Shown here: positions 6,254 to 11,840 of the stretch, one piece after another | Layout of the letters: every line of letters begins with the position of its first letter | Numbering within the stretch: the stretch's first letter is position 1 | Assembly: GCA_905236685.1 (NCBI GenBank) | Contig: CAJOPD010000066.1 | Location: 1 to 11,840 of the forward strand | Source: an uncultured Clostridia bacterium | Lineage (GTDB): Bacteria; Bacillota; Clostridia; UBA1381 | Direction of reading: 5' to 3' | DNA: 11,840 nucleotides | The notes under the pieces: generated by a model | The model's input: only the letters and a program-made list of their open reading frames with translations | What the model was told of the DNA's origin: nothing | Database searches by the model: none | Program-made: the position numbers and the translations under genes

Positions 6254-6262
6254 ATCCCCCGA
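6235..6262. terminator. Shared bidirectional hairpin over two convergent stop codons
   Basis: TCGGGGGATTTA (6235-6246) and its complement (6251-6262) form a perfect 12-bp stem with the 4-nt loop TGAG. The plus-strand TAA (6251-6253) and the minus-strand TAA (6246-6244) both lie in the stem. Sequence after the hairpin is only moderately T-rich on either side, so it may act as a terminator in both directions or mainly protect 3' ends. Confidence 0.7.
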
Positions 6263-7428
6263 TGTCTTTCAACAAAGCGCGAAATGCGTGAAAGAGCCTC
6301 CTCGATATTGTTTATGGAATAGGCGTAGGAACAGCGGATAAATCCTTCTCCGCTTGCGCCGAAAGCAGTACCCGGGACAACGGCGACCTTTTCCTCCTCC
6401 AAAAGTTTTGTTGCAAACTCCTCGCTCGTCATACCGAGCGATTTTATTGAAGGAAAGGCATAAAAAGCGCCCAAAGGCTCAAAGCAGGAAAGCCCCATAT
6501 TGCGAAAGCCGTCAACAATGAAGCGTCTGCGGTAGTTGTATTCCTGCCGCATAGCGATAACATCGCTGTCGCAGGAGCGCAGAGCCTCTATTGCGGCAAA
6601 CTGGCTTGTTGTGGGACTTGACATAATGCAGTACTGGTGCACCTTTGTCATAGCTTTTATTATCGGTGCGGGACCTAATGCGTAACCAAGTCGCCAGCCC
6701 GTCATAGCAAACGCCTTGGAAAATCCGTTTACCACGATTGTCCGCTCGCGCATACCGTCTATTGCCGAGAAGGGCGTATGCCCCTCGTCATTGTATATAA
6801 GCTCGCCGTAAATCTCGTCCGAAAGCACCATAATATCGGTGCCGCGCAGAACTTCGGCAATAGCCGAAAGGTCGGCTTTGGACATAATGCTTCCCGTGGG
6901 GTTATTGGGGAAGGGTAAAATCAAGAGCTTTGTTTTATCGGTGATTGCGTTTTTCAGCTGTTCGGGCAAAAGCTTGAAATTATCTTCTTCCTTTGTTTCA
7001 ATAGTTACGGGGATACCGCCCGCCATAACGGTACAGGGCTTATAGCATACAAAGCACGGCTCGGGAATGATGACCTCGTCGCCCTTGCCGACAATGCACC
7101 TGATTAAAAGGTCAATAGCTTCGCTTCCGCCGACCGTTACCAAAACTTCGTTTTTCGGATTGTAGGAAATGCCGTATTTCCGTGCGGTATATGCGCAGAT
7201 TTCCTCTCTTAGTTCCAAAAGACCTGCGTTTGCGGTATAGTGCGTGCGTCCCTTTTCGAGCGAGTAAATTCCCGCCTCGCGAATAGACCAGGGTGTCACA
7301 AAGTCGGGCTCGCCGACGCCTAATGAAATGGCGTCGGGCATAGTTGCGACGACATCGAAAAATTTTCTTATACCCGAGGGCGAAATGCCCTGAACGGTTT
7401 CTGTAAGTATTCTTTCATATTCCATCAT
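6244..7428 (-). CDS. alaT: Class I PLP-dependent aminotransferase, AlaT-like
   Basis: This fold type I transaminase has 394 residues. The PLP-binding lysine is K238 in NGFSKAFAMTGWRLGY. Other cofactor and substrate residues are N176 in FPNNPTG, D204 and Y207 in SDEIYGE, and R365 in GFIRCSYAY, which binds the substrate carboxylate. The N terminus (GISPSGIRKFFDV, LGVGEPDF) is typical of the subgroup that includes alanine and aromatic aminotransferases. The gene begins in an ATGA overlap with an Lrp/AsnC regulator, with AGGTGA seven bases upstream. This is the arrangement of alaR-alaT (yugG-yugH) in B. subtilis, where AlaT makes alanine from pyruvate and glutamate. The alanine assignment therefore rests on context; an aspartate or aromatic substrate is possible. 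Its last 10 nt overlap the convergent gene downstream of spoIIE. Confidence 0.9.
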   Translation of the reverse strand: MMEYERILTETVQGISPSGIRKFFDVVATMPDAISLGVGEPDFVTPWSIREAGIYSLEKGRTHYTANAGLLELREEICAYTARKYGISYNPKNEVLVTVGGSEAIDLLIRCIVGKGDEVIIPEPCFVCYKPCTVMAGGIPVTIETKEEDNFKLLPEQLKNAITDKTKLLILPFPNNPTGSIMSKADLSAIAEVLRGTDIMVLSDEIYGELIYNDEGHTPFSAIDGMRERTIVVNGFSKAFAMTGWRLGYALGPAPIIKAMTKVHQYCIMSSPTTSQFAAIEALRSCDSDVIAMRQEYNYRRRFIVDGFRNMGLSCFEPLGAFYAFPSIKSLGMTSEEFATKLLEEEKVAVVPGTAFGASGEGFIRCSYAYSINNIEEALSRISRFVERHRGIYS

Positions 7429-7910
7429 AAAGTTATCACCTGTCGGGTGTCCTCTTCATCATTATAGAAAACAAGCCCGTCATCTTTATATTTTTTCAGT
7501 ACAAAGCTGGTTGCCGTGCTTAAAACATTGTCCATAGGCGCAAGCTTTGAGGCGACAAAAAGGGCGACATCTTTCATAGACTGTCCCTCGATTATCACGC
7601 ACAAATCATAGGAGCCCGACATAAGAAAAAGCGATTTCACCTGCGGATATTTGTATATTTTTTCTGCGACCTTGTCAAAGCCCTCACCCCTTTGAGGCGA
7701 AATTTTCAGCTCAATTATCGAGGTTACGAGGTCGCGGTCGGTTTTTTCCCAGTTTATCATCGTCTTGTATCCTACGATAACATTTTCCTTTTCCAGTCCT
7801 TCGATTATTTTTGCGACTTCATTTTCGTCTTTTCCAAGCATATTTGCAATTTGTTCGTTTGAAAGCTTTGTGTTCGCGCGGTCCAAAATATTCAAAATAT
7901 CGTTTACCAT
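7425..7910 (-). CDS. alaR: Lrp/AsnC-family transcription regulator, AlaR-like
   Basis: This is a DNA-binding regulator that senses an amino acid. It has 161 residues from the ATG at 7910. An N-terminal winged helix-turn-helix covers about 1-55 (DILNILDRANTKLSNEQIANMLG, then EVAKIIEGLEKENVIVGY). The RAM ligand-binding and oligomerisation domain covers about 60-145, with the characteristic GSYDLCVIIEG and a VKSLFLMSG strand before it. I chose this start because GGGAGG lies nine bases upstream; an ATG at 7946 would add 12 residues without family support. It overlaps the aminotransferase start by four bases, matching the Bacillus alaR-alaT operon, in which the regulator activates the aminotransferase. 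The promoter upstream has a good -10 but no clear -35, as expected for an activated promoter. Confidence 0.9.
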   Translation of the reverse strand: MVNDILNILDRANTKLSNEQIANMLGKDENEVAKIIEGLEKENVIVGYKTMINWEKTDRDLVTSIIELKISPQRGEGFDKVAEKIYKYPQVKSLFLMSGSYDLCVIIEGQSMKDVALFVASKLAPMDNVLSTATSFVLKKYKDDGLVFYNDEEDTRQVITL

Positions 7911-7925
7911 ACCAAAAATCCTCCC

Positions 7926-7966
7926 GCAAAACAGATAATATTTCAATCATTATATAACGGTTTTGC
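7926..7966 (-). promoter_or_regulatory. Regulator/aminotransferase promoter region with inverted repeat
   Basis: On the minus strand TATAAT (7954-7949) is a perfect -10, but no recognisable -35 lies 16-18 bp upstream. GCAAAAC (7926-7932) and GTTTTGC (7960-7966) form an inverted repeat around it, and ATAAT/ATTAT (7935-7939, 7949-7953) lies inside. This is a candidate operator for the Lrp-type protein. The placement suggests autoregulation, but the motif is not one I can match to a published site. Confidence 0.45.
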
Positions 7967-7980
7967 CCAAAAAGCCATAG

Positions 7981-7995
7981 TTTTTTTAAAAAAAA
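7981..7995. other. T7A8 tract between divergent promoters
   Basis: Seven T are followed by eight A, a near-palindromic, probably bent or rigid AT tract. It sits just upstream of the expected -35 position of the leftward regulator promoter and about 22 bp before the -35 of the rightward hflX promoter. It could serve as an UP element, most plausibly for the leftward promoter that lacks a good -35. Confidence 0.4.
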
Positions 7996-8017
7996 TCAAA
8001 ATGACAAGCCTATTCGG

Positions 8018-8046
8018 TTGACAAAACGGCAAAAATAGAAGATAAT
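8018..8046 (+). promoter_or_regulatory. Sigma-A promoter of the hflX operon
   Basis: TTGACA (8018-8023) is followed after exactly 17 bp by GATAAT (8041-8046), 11 of 12 consensus bases. The start would be near 8053, leaving a leader of about 18 nt that just holds the AGAGG ribosome binding site. It is the only clear promoter before the five genes that follow. Confidence 0.85.
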
Positions 8047-8070
8047 AGTAGTATATAAAGAGGTATTTAT

Positions 8071-9312
8071 ATGGAAGAAAAAAAGGAACGGGTGCTTTTG
8101 GCAGGCGTCCATACAGGCTGCAAAGATGAACTCCGCGACACGACCGAGGAAACGATGGCGGAGCTTTCGGAGCTTGCTAAAACGGCAGGCGCCGAGGTTT
8201 TGGCGGAGGTAATCCAGAATAAGCAGGACATTGAAACGGCGACATATATGGGCGAAGGAAAGCTGGACGAGATTAAACTTGCGGCAGAAAGTATGGAGAT
8301 TGATACCGTAATTTTTGACGACGAGCTTTCGCCTGTTCAGATACGCAATATTTCGGAATATCTGGGCGTAAAGGTTATTGATAGAACGATTTTGATTTTG
8401 GATATTTTCGCAAAAAGGGCAAAAAGCGGCGAGGGCAAGCTTCAAGTGGAGCTTGCACAGCAAAAATATCTGCTGCCGCGCCTTCGCGGAATGGGCGTTA
8501 TGATGAGCCGTACAGGCGGCGGCATAGGAACGCGCGGACCGGGCGAAACAAAACTGGAATCGGACAGACGGCATATAAACAGGCGTATTGCATCGCTGGA
8601 AGCTGACATCAAGGAAATCAAAAAGCACCGCGGGCTTTTGCGGTCCAGAAGGAAAAAAGACGGGGTTATAACCGCCTGTCTTGTGGGCTACACAAACGCG
8701 GGCAAGTCAACGCTTATGAACCGCCTGACCGAAAGCTCGGTGCTTGCCGAGGACAAGCTTTTTGCAACGCTTGACACAACCTCGCGAGCAATCACGCTGC
8801 CGGATAACCGAAAAATCTTGATTACCGATACGGTAGGATTTATAAGGAAACTTCCGCATCACTTGGTAGAGGCGTTTAAGGCAACGCTTGAAGAAACGGC
8901 AGATGCGGATATGCTTATATATGTAATAGATGCCTCAAATCCGCAGTATAAAACGCATATAAAGGTGGTTGATTTGGTGCTTTCCGAGCTTGGAGCGCTG
9001 GGGAAACCAACCGTTTATGTTTATAATAAAACCGATTTGTGCGGTGAAGATTTTGGAGGCGGCGAAAACAGCATAGGCATCTCGGCAAAAACGGGCGAAA
9101 ATATTGAGGCGCTTGTCGACCTTATTGCCGAAACGGCGCCGGGCAAGAAGCAGGAAATGTCGGTGCTGATACCGTACAGCAGCGGAGCCATTGTTAACGA
9201 CCTTCACGAAAACCAAAAAATCTTGTCGGAGGAGTATCTGGCAGAGGGTGTGAGAATAAAGCTTTTAGCGGACAAAATAACATATGCAAAACTGAGAAAC
9301 TACATTATATAA
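8071..9312 (+). CDS. hflX: HflX ribosome-associated GTPase
   Basis: HflX is a GTPase that binds the 50S subunit and, in several bacteria, splits stalled or stressed ribosomes. The protein has 413 residues. The N-terminal domain (about 1-110) contains the ATYMGEGKLDEI and DDELSPVQIRNI segments typical of HflX. A helical linker follows with the signature GGGIGTRGPGETKLE. The G domain has GYTNAGKST (206-214), TLDTT (233-237), DTVGF (253-257), NKTD (319-322) and SAKTG (338-342). A short C-terminal domain ends at LRNYII. No motif is missing. AGAGG lies about eight bases before the ATG. It is the first gene of a plus-strand run, with only 9 nt before the next gene. Grouping with thioredoxin may point to stress-related expression, an inference. 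Confidence 0.97.
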   Translation: MEEKKERVLLAGVHTGCKDELRDTTEETMAELSELAKTAGAEVLAEVIQNKQDIETATYMGEGKLDEIKLAAESMEIDTVIFDDELSPVQIRNISEYLGVKVIDRTILILDIFAKRAKSGEGKLQVELAQQKYLLPRLRGMGVMMSRTGGGIGTRGPGETKLESDRRHINRRIASLEADIKEIKKHRGLLRSRRKKDGVITACLVGYTNAGKSTLMNRLTESSVLAEDKLFATLDTTSRAITLPDNRKILITDTVGFIRKLPHHLVEAFKATLEETADADMLIYVIDASNPQYKTHIKVVDLVLSELGALGKPTVYVYNKTDLCGEDFGGGENSIGISAKTGENIEALVDLIAETAPGKKQEMSVLIPYSSGAIVNDLHENQKILSEEYLAEGVRIKLLADKITYAKLRNYII

Positions 9313-9321
9313 TAGGGAGAG

Positions 9322-9978
9322 ATGATTGAGATTTCAAAAAAGCAATCTTTCAAGACTGTGGAAAAGCTTGGCGAGGCGGTCTATGTAGACAGAAAATCAA
9401 AATTCATAGCGCATACCAAGCCGGTAAAAAGCGAGCAGGAGGCGCTCTGCTTTTTGCAGGAAATGCGCTCCTTATACAGCGACGCAAGACACAATGTTTA
9501 CGCATATATAATAGATGAAAACAATATTTCCCGTTATTCCGACGACAGCGAGCCGAGCGGCACGGCGGGTATGCCCGTTTTAGATGTACTGAAAAAGGAA
9601 GGCATAGTAAATGCCGTGACGGTGGTAACCAGATATTTCGGCGGTACGCTTTTGGGTACGGGCGGACTTGTCCGCGCATATTCTGCGTCGGCGTCGGAGT
9701 CGGTAAAAAATGCGGGAATAATAACAAAAATCCTGTGCGACAGTTATAAAGTGTGCACAGACTACAATTTTTCGGGGAAAATACAGCACTTGCTGTCTGC
9801 AAAGGACTATTTTCCCGAAGGCACAGAGTATGCGGAAAAGGTTGAGTTTTCCGTTTCGGTGAGAAAATCGGAAACAGAACGCTTTGAAAAGGATATCCGC
9901 GAGGTTTGCGCAGGTAAAGCGGAAATAATAAAAGGCGAAGAAAAATACATAGCAATAAAAGACGGAAAGGAAGGATAA
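9322..9978 (+). CDS. YigZ/YvyE family protein (UPF0029, IMPACT-like)
   Basis: The 218-residue protein has the full IMPACT/YigZ pattern. RKSKFIAHTKPV lies near residue 27, DARHNVYAYII near 54, and the block DDSEPSGTAGMPVLDVL spans 74-90. VVTRYFGGTLLGTGGLVRAY covers about 101-120, and a C-terminal domain follows. Eukaryotic IMPACT blocks activation of the translation regulator Gcn2. The bacterial role is not firmly known, though a link to translation is often suggested. The family is soluble and cytoplasmic. The ATG at 9322 follows GGGAGAG by almost no spacing, so an ATT one codon later may be the true start; no other in-frame start lies close. It follows hflX by 9 nt and precedes the lipoprotein gene by 2 nt. 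Confidence 0.93.
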   Translation: MIEISKKQSFKTVEKLGEAVYVDRKSKFIAHTKPVKSEQEALCFLQEMRSLYSDARHNVYAYIIDENNISRYSDDSEPSGTAGMPVLDVLKKEGIVNAVTVVTRYFGGTLLGTGGLVRAYSASASESVKNAGIITKILCDSYKVCTDYNFSGKIQHLLSAKDYFPEGTEYAEKVEFSVSVRKSETERFEKDIREVCAGKAEIIKGEEKYIAIKDGKEG

Positions 9979-9980
9979 TT

Positions 9981-10595
9981 ATGAAAAAGATGGCAATAAT
10001 ACTGATGGCGGTGTGTATGCTTGTTTTGTCGGGCTGTGAGCAGGTAGCGGACCTGGTAAAACCCGATGAAGAGGAGCAGGAGGTAGTCGTGCCCGCCGTT
10101 GATACAAAAAAGGACGGCGACTGGGAGGAACCAGAGCAGGAGGAGCCAAAAACAAAAATCGTGCTTTCCAAAACGCTTAATATGACTAACGAGTGGACAA
10201 TAATGGGCGATTACAGCATATCCCTGACTAAGAGCGGAAAAAAAGACAGGGTTTTGCTCGCAACATCGGCGAGGTCGGTAAACGGCGAGATGCAATGGGA
10301 CGATTCACAGTACTGGACGCTTGCGGTTCTTACCGAGAAAGGCGCATATAACCTGTTTTATCAAAGATTTCAGGGACAGGTGTATGCAGAGGTAAACGAG
10401 GCGTATATCAGCGGCATAGCCACGCCGATAATAACGGTTTACGCATTCAGCGGAACGGACAGGGATATAAGAAACTATACTTACAGCTATGATGAGGACG
10501 CGTTTATAGAAGACCAGATTTTCACGACCAAGACATTTTCAACGGGCGGAATAAACACGCTGTATTCCACCTTCCCTGAATATAAGGCAAGATAA
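9981..10595 (+). CDS. Unrecognised lipoprotein with acidic linker
   Basis: I do not recognise this 204-residue protein. It starts with a textbook lipoprotein signal: Lys at 2-3, a hydrophobic core, and lipobox L16-S17-G18-C19. It should therefore be anchored to the outer face of the cytoplasmic membrane. After the Cys comes an acidic, Glu/Asp-rich linker (about 28-55), then a region of about 140 residues with alternating polar and hydrophobic residues and many aromatics. Examples are WTIMGDYSISLTKSGKK, MQWDDSQYWTLAVL and YNLFYQRF, which suggest a beta-rich domain. No catalytic motif is visible, and the mature part has no further Cys. Its GGAAGG site overlaps the end of the yigZ-like gene, leaving a 2-nt gap. 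Thioredoxin follows 10 nt later. Confidence 0.85.
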   Translation: MKKMAIILMAVCMLVLSGCEQVADLVKPDEEEQEVVVPAVDTKKDGDWEEPEQEEPKTKIVLSKTLNMTNEWTIMGDYSISLTKSGKKDRVLLATSARSVNGEMQWDDSQYWTLAVLTEKGAYNLFYQRFQGQVYAEVNEAYISGIATPIITVYAFSGTDRDIRNYTYSYDEDAFIEDQIFTTKTFSTGGINTLYSTFPEYKAR

Positions 10596-10605
10596 GGAGT
10601 TTGTT

Positions 10606-10920
10606 ATGATTAAGAATTTGACGCAGGAAAATTTTCAGGAGGAAATAAACGGACAAAGCCCGGTAATAGTCGATTTTTGGGCGAGCTGGTGCGGTCCGTG
10701 CCGTATGCTTTCTCCTTTGATAGACGCACTGTCGGAGGAATATGAGGGCAAAATAACCGTCGGAAAGGTGAATGTGGACGAGCAAAACGCCTTGGCGGCG
10801 CAGTTCGGTATAGTATCGATACCCACCGTTATCATATTTAAAGACGGCAAAGAGGAAAAAAGAATGATAGGCGTGCACGATGCGGACGATTACAGAGATG
10901 AAATCGACAGAGTGATATGA
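10606..10920 (+). CDS. trxA: Thioredoxin
   Basis: This is a general cytoplasmic protein-disulfide reductant of 104 residues, the usual length. The active site WCGPC is at 28-32 (C29, C32), the buried acid is D23, and the cis-proline is P73 in VSIPT. There is no signal peptide, so it is not an extracytoplasmic redox protein. The AAGGAG site overlaps the stop codon of the lipoprotein gene, and its TGA overlaps the queG ATG, so all three are probably translated in a coupled way. The usual GALSK-like loop before the last helix reads GVHDAD here, a mild variation. No thioredoxin reductase gene is in the window. Confidence 0.95.
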   Translation: MIKNLTQENFQEEINGQSPVIVDFWASWCGPCRMLSPLIDALSEEYEGKITVGKVNVDEQNALAAQFGIVSIPTVIIFKDGKEEKRMIGVHDADDYRDEIDRVI

Positions 10921-11777
10921 AAAGCAGAATAATAGAAATTGCGGGGGCGGAAAAAATTTCCGACATAGGCTTTTGCGGTATTTCCGACTATAAAAAAGCG
11001 GCGGAAAATCTTGAAAAGCCAGCAGTTTTCGGGAGCGGCGGACAGAAAACAGAAGTATTAGAAAATGCACGGACAGCGATTGTCTGTGCATTTAATTATT
11101 ATGCAGGAGAAGAAAAAGGCAACATCTCCCGCTATGCGCAGGGGGAAGATTATCATATTACTGTTCTGCGGAAGATGCAGCCGATAGCAGAGGAACTTGA
11201 AAAAAACGGATTTTCGGCAAAAATATTCGCCGATACAGGAATTTTAAACGAACGGCTTTTGGCGAAAAACAGCGGAATTGCGTTTATAGGACGGAACCGT
11301 ATGGCAATCAGCGAAAAATTCGGCAGTTATTTCTTTGTGGGCTACATATTGACCGATTGCGAGATAAAAGATGACAGAAAAACGCGCGAGGGCTGCCTTG
11401 ACTGCGGAAGATGCGAAAAAGCGTGTCCGCTCGGAGCATTAAAGGGCGGATTTTGCGAGGAAAAATGCCTTTCATATATAACGCAGAAAAAGGGCGGGCT
11501 GTCGGAGGAAGAAGAACAGGCGATGGTATCGGCAAATACCGTCTGGGGCTGCGATATTTGTCAGGAGGTGTGCCCGCATAATCAGGGGATACCGATAACG
11601 GAAATATCAGAATTTAAAGAAAACAGGATTATAAATCTTGAAATTGATGAAAATATCAGCAATAAAGAGTTTAAAAAACTGTATAAAAACAGGGCTTTTT
11701 CGTGGCGCGGAAAGAAAATTTTGATAAGAAACCAAAAAATATTAAAAAAACCGAAAAAATTTCAAAAAAAGTGTTGA
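10917..11777 (+). CDS. queG: QueG epoxyqueuosine reductase (short form)
   Basis: QueG uses cobalamin and two 4Fe-4S clusters to turn epoxyqueuosine into queuosine in tRNA anticodons. The protein has 286 residues. The catalytic-domain motif FADTGILNERLLAKNSGIAFIGRN contains D106, the likely proton donor. Cluster cysteines are C160, C163, C166 and C170 followed by Pro, then C180/C184 before LSYIT, then C212, C215 and C219 in WGCDICQEVCPHN. The ending ISNKEFKKLYKNRAFSWRGKKILIRN matches the start of the usual C-terminal HEAT-like part, which then breaks off. Relatives in E. coli and B. subtilis are about 380 residues. The last codons are very A-rich and Lys-rich. The start overlaps the thioredoxin stop by ATGA. 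No other queuosine gene is in the window. Confidence 0.93.
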   Translation: MKSRIIEIAGAEKISDIGFCGISDYKKAAENLEKPAVFGSGGQKTEVLENARTAIVCAFNYYAGEEKGNISRYAQGEDYHITVLRKMQPIAEELEKNGFSAKIFADTGILNERLLAKNSGIAFIGRNRMAISEKFGSYFFVGYILTDCEIKDDRKTREGCLDCGRCEKACPLGALKGGFCEEKCLSYITQKKGGLSEEEEQAMVSANTVWGCDICQEVCPHNQGIPITEISEFKENRIINLEIDENISNKEFKKLYKNRAFSWRGKKILIRNQKILKKPKKFQKKC

Positions 11778-11802
11778 CAAGAGGAGTAGGTTGTGGTAAT
11801 AT
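11774..11802 (+). promoter_or_regulatory. Strong promoter overlapping the queG stop codon
   Basis: TTGACA (11774-11779) contains the queG TGA stop. Exactly 17 bp later lies TAATAT (11797-11802), preceded by TGG (11794-11796), an extended -10 signature. The start would be near 11809, and the transcript leaves the window to the right. Confidence 0.65.
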
Positions 11803-11808
11803 GAGTAA

Positions 11809-11832
11809 GCTGTCCCTCAAAAAAGGGGCGGC
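11809..11832 (+). other. Stem-loop at the predicted transcript start
   Basis: GCTGTCCC (11809-11816) pairs with GGGGCGGC (11825-11832) over 8 positions, two of them G-U, with an 8-nt loop rich in A. It begins almost exactly where the preceding promoter should start transcription, so the RNA would open with a structured 5' end. The remainder lies beyond the window, and I cannot assign it to a known riboswitch or RNA family. Confidence 0.45.
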
Positions 11833-11840
11833 GTTGAACA

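Noticed and set aside
7996..8628. A 210-codon minus-strand frame opposite the start of hflX
   Set aside because: It covers the hflX promoter and N-terminal domain, has no recognisable motif, and is less plausible than HflX.
9404..10171. A 255-codon minus-strand frame across the YigZ-like and lipoprotein genes
   Set aside because: The sense strand has clear family motifs, while the antisense product is Arg/Pro/Ser-rich low-complexity sequence crossing a gene boundary.
1..11840. Mobile elements, CRISPR array, toxin-antitoxin or phage defence genes
   Set aside because: No transposase or integrase motif, no regularly spaced repeats, and no small paired genes of that kind were found. All substantial genes match housekeeping, sporulation or metabolic families except one 71-residue gene and one lipoprotein.
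11774..11840. T-box or other known riboswitch at the right edge
   Set aside because: Only about 30 nt of leader are visible and no diagnostic core such as a T-box sequence is present, so only an unassigned stem-loop is reported.

Overview
The window is a housekeeping stretch of a chromosome from a spore-forming Bacillota, most likely a clostridial lineage. The evidence is an rpmH-rnpA-yidD-yidC-jag cluster, a SpoIIE phosphatase behind a Spo0A-type promoter, strong GGAGG-like ribosome binding sites, near-consensus sigma-A promoters and frequent ATGA start/stop overlaps. I see no mobile element, CRISPR array, tRNA or rRNA, and I could not find a convincing new multi-gene system. The points of interest lie in gene order, control signals and two unrecognised small genes.

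Left part (1-2962, all minus strand): a perfect sigma-A promoter (TTGACA, 17 bp, TATAAT) drives rpmH (L34), rnpA (RNase P protein), yidD, yidC (membrane insertase), jag (KH/R3H RNA-binding protein) and finally yebC, which runs off the left edge. A hairpin plus T-run sits between rpmH and rnpA, probably a partial terminator. yidC and jag share about 65 nt. yebC occupies the place where mnmE commonly follows jag, and dnaA is not found upstream of rpmH.

Gap (2963-3353): an intergenic stretch with an intrinsic terminator and an upstream promoter, which together could make a short RNA. Beyond it lies a YfcE/MJ0936-type metallophosphoesterase (minus). It diverges from spoIIE (plus), whose promoter carries a perfect 0A box and a 21-bp spacer. 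spoIIE is followed by an unknown 71-residue gene.

Middle (6244-7966, minus): an Lrp/AsnC regulator and a class I aminotransferase overlap by ATGA, the arrangement of the Bacillus alaR-alaT operon. The aminotransferase converges on the spoIIE unit, and both stop codons lie in one perfect hairpin.

Right part (8018-11777, plus): one sigma-A promoter drives a tight five-gene run: hflX (ribosome-associated GTPase), a YigZ/IMPACT-family protein, an unrecognised lipoprotein, thioredoxin and queG (epoxyqueuosine reductase). A second strong promoter overlaps the queG stop codon, and a stem-loop begins at its predicted transcript start, so another transcript, possibly with a structured leader, begins at the right edge.
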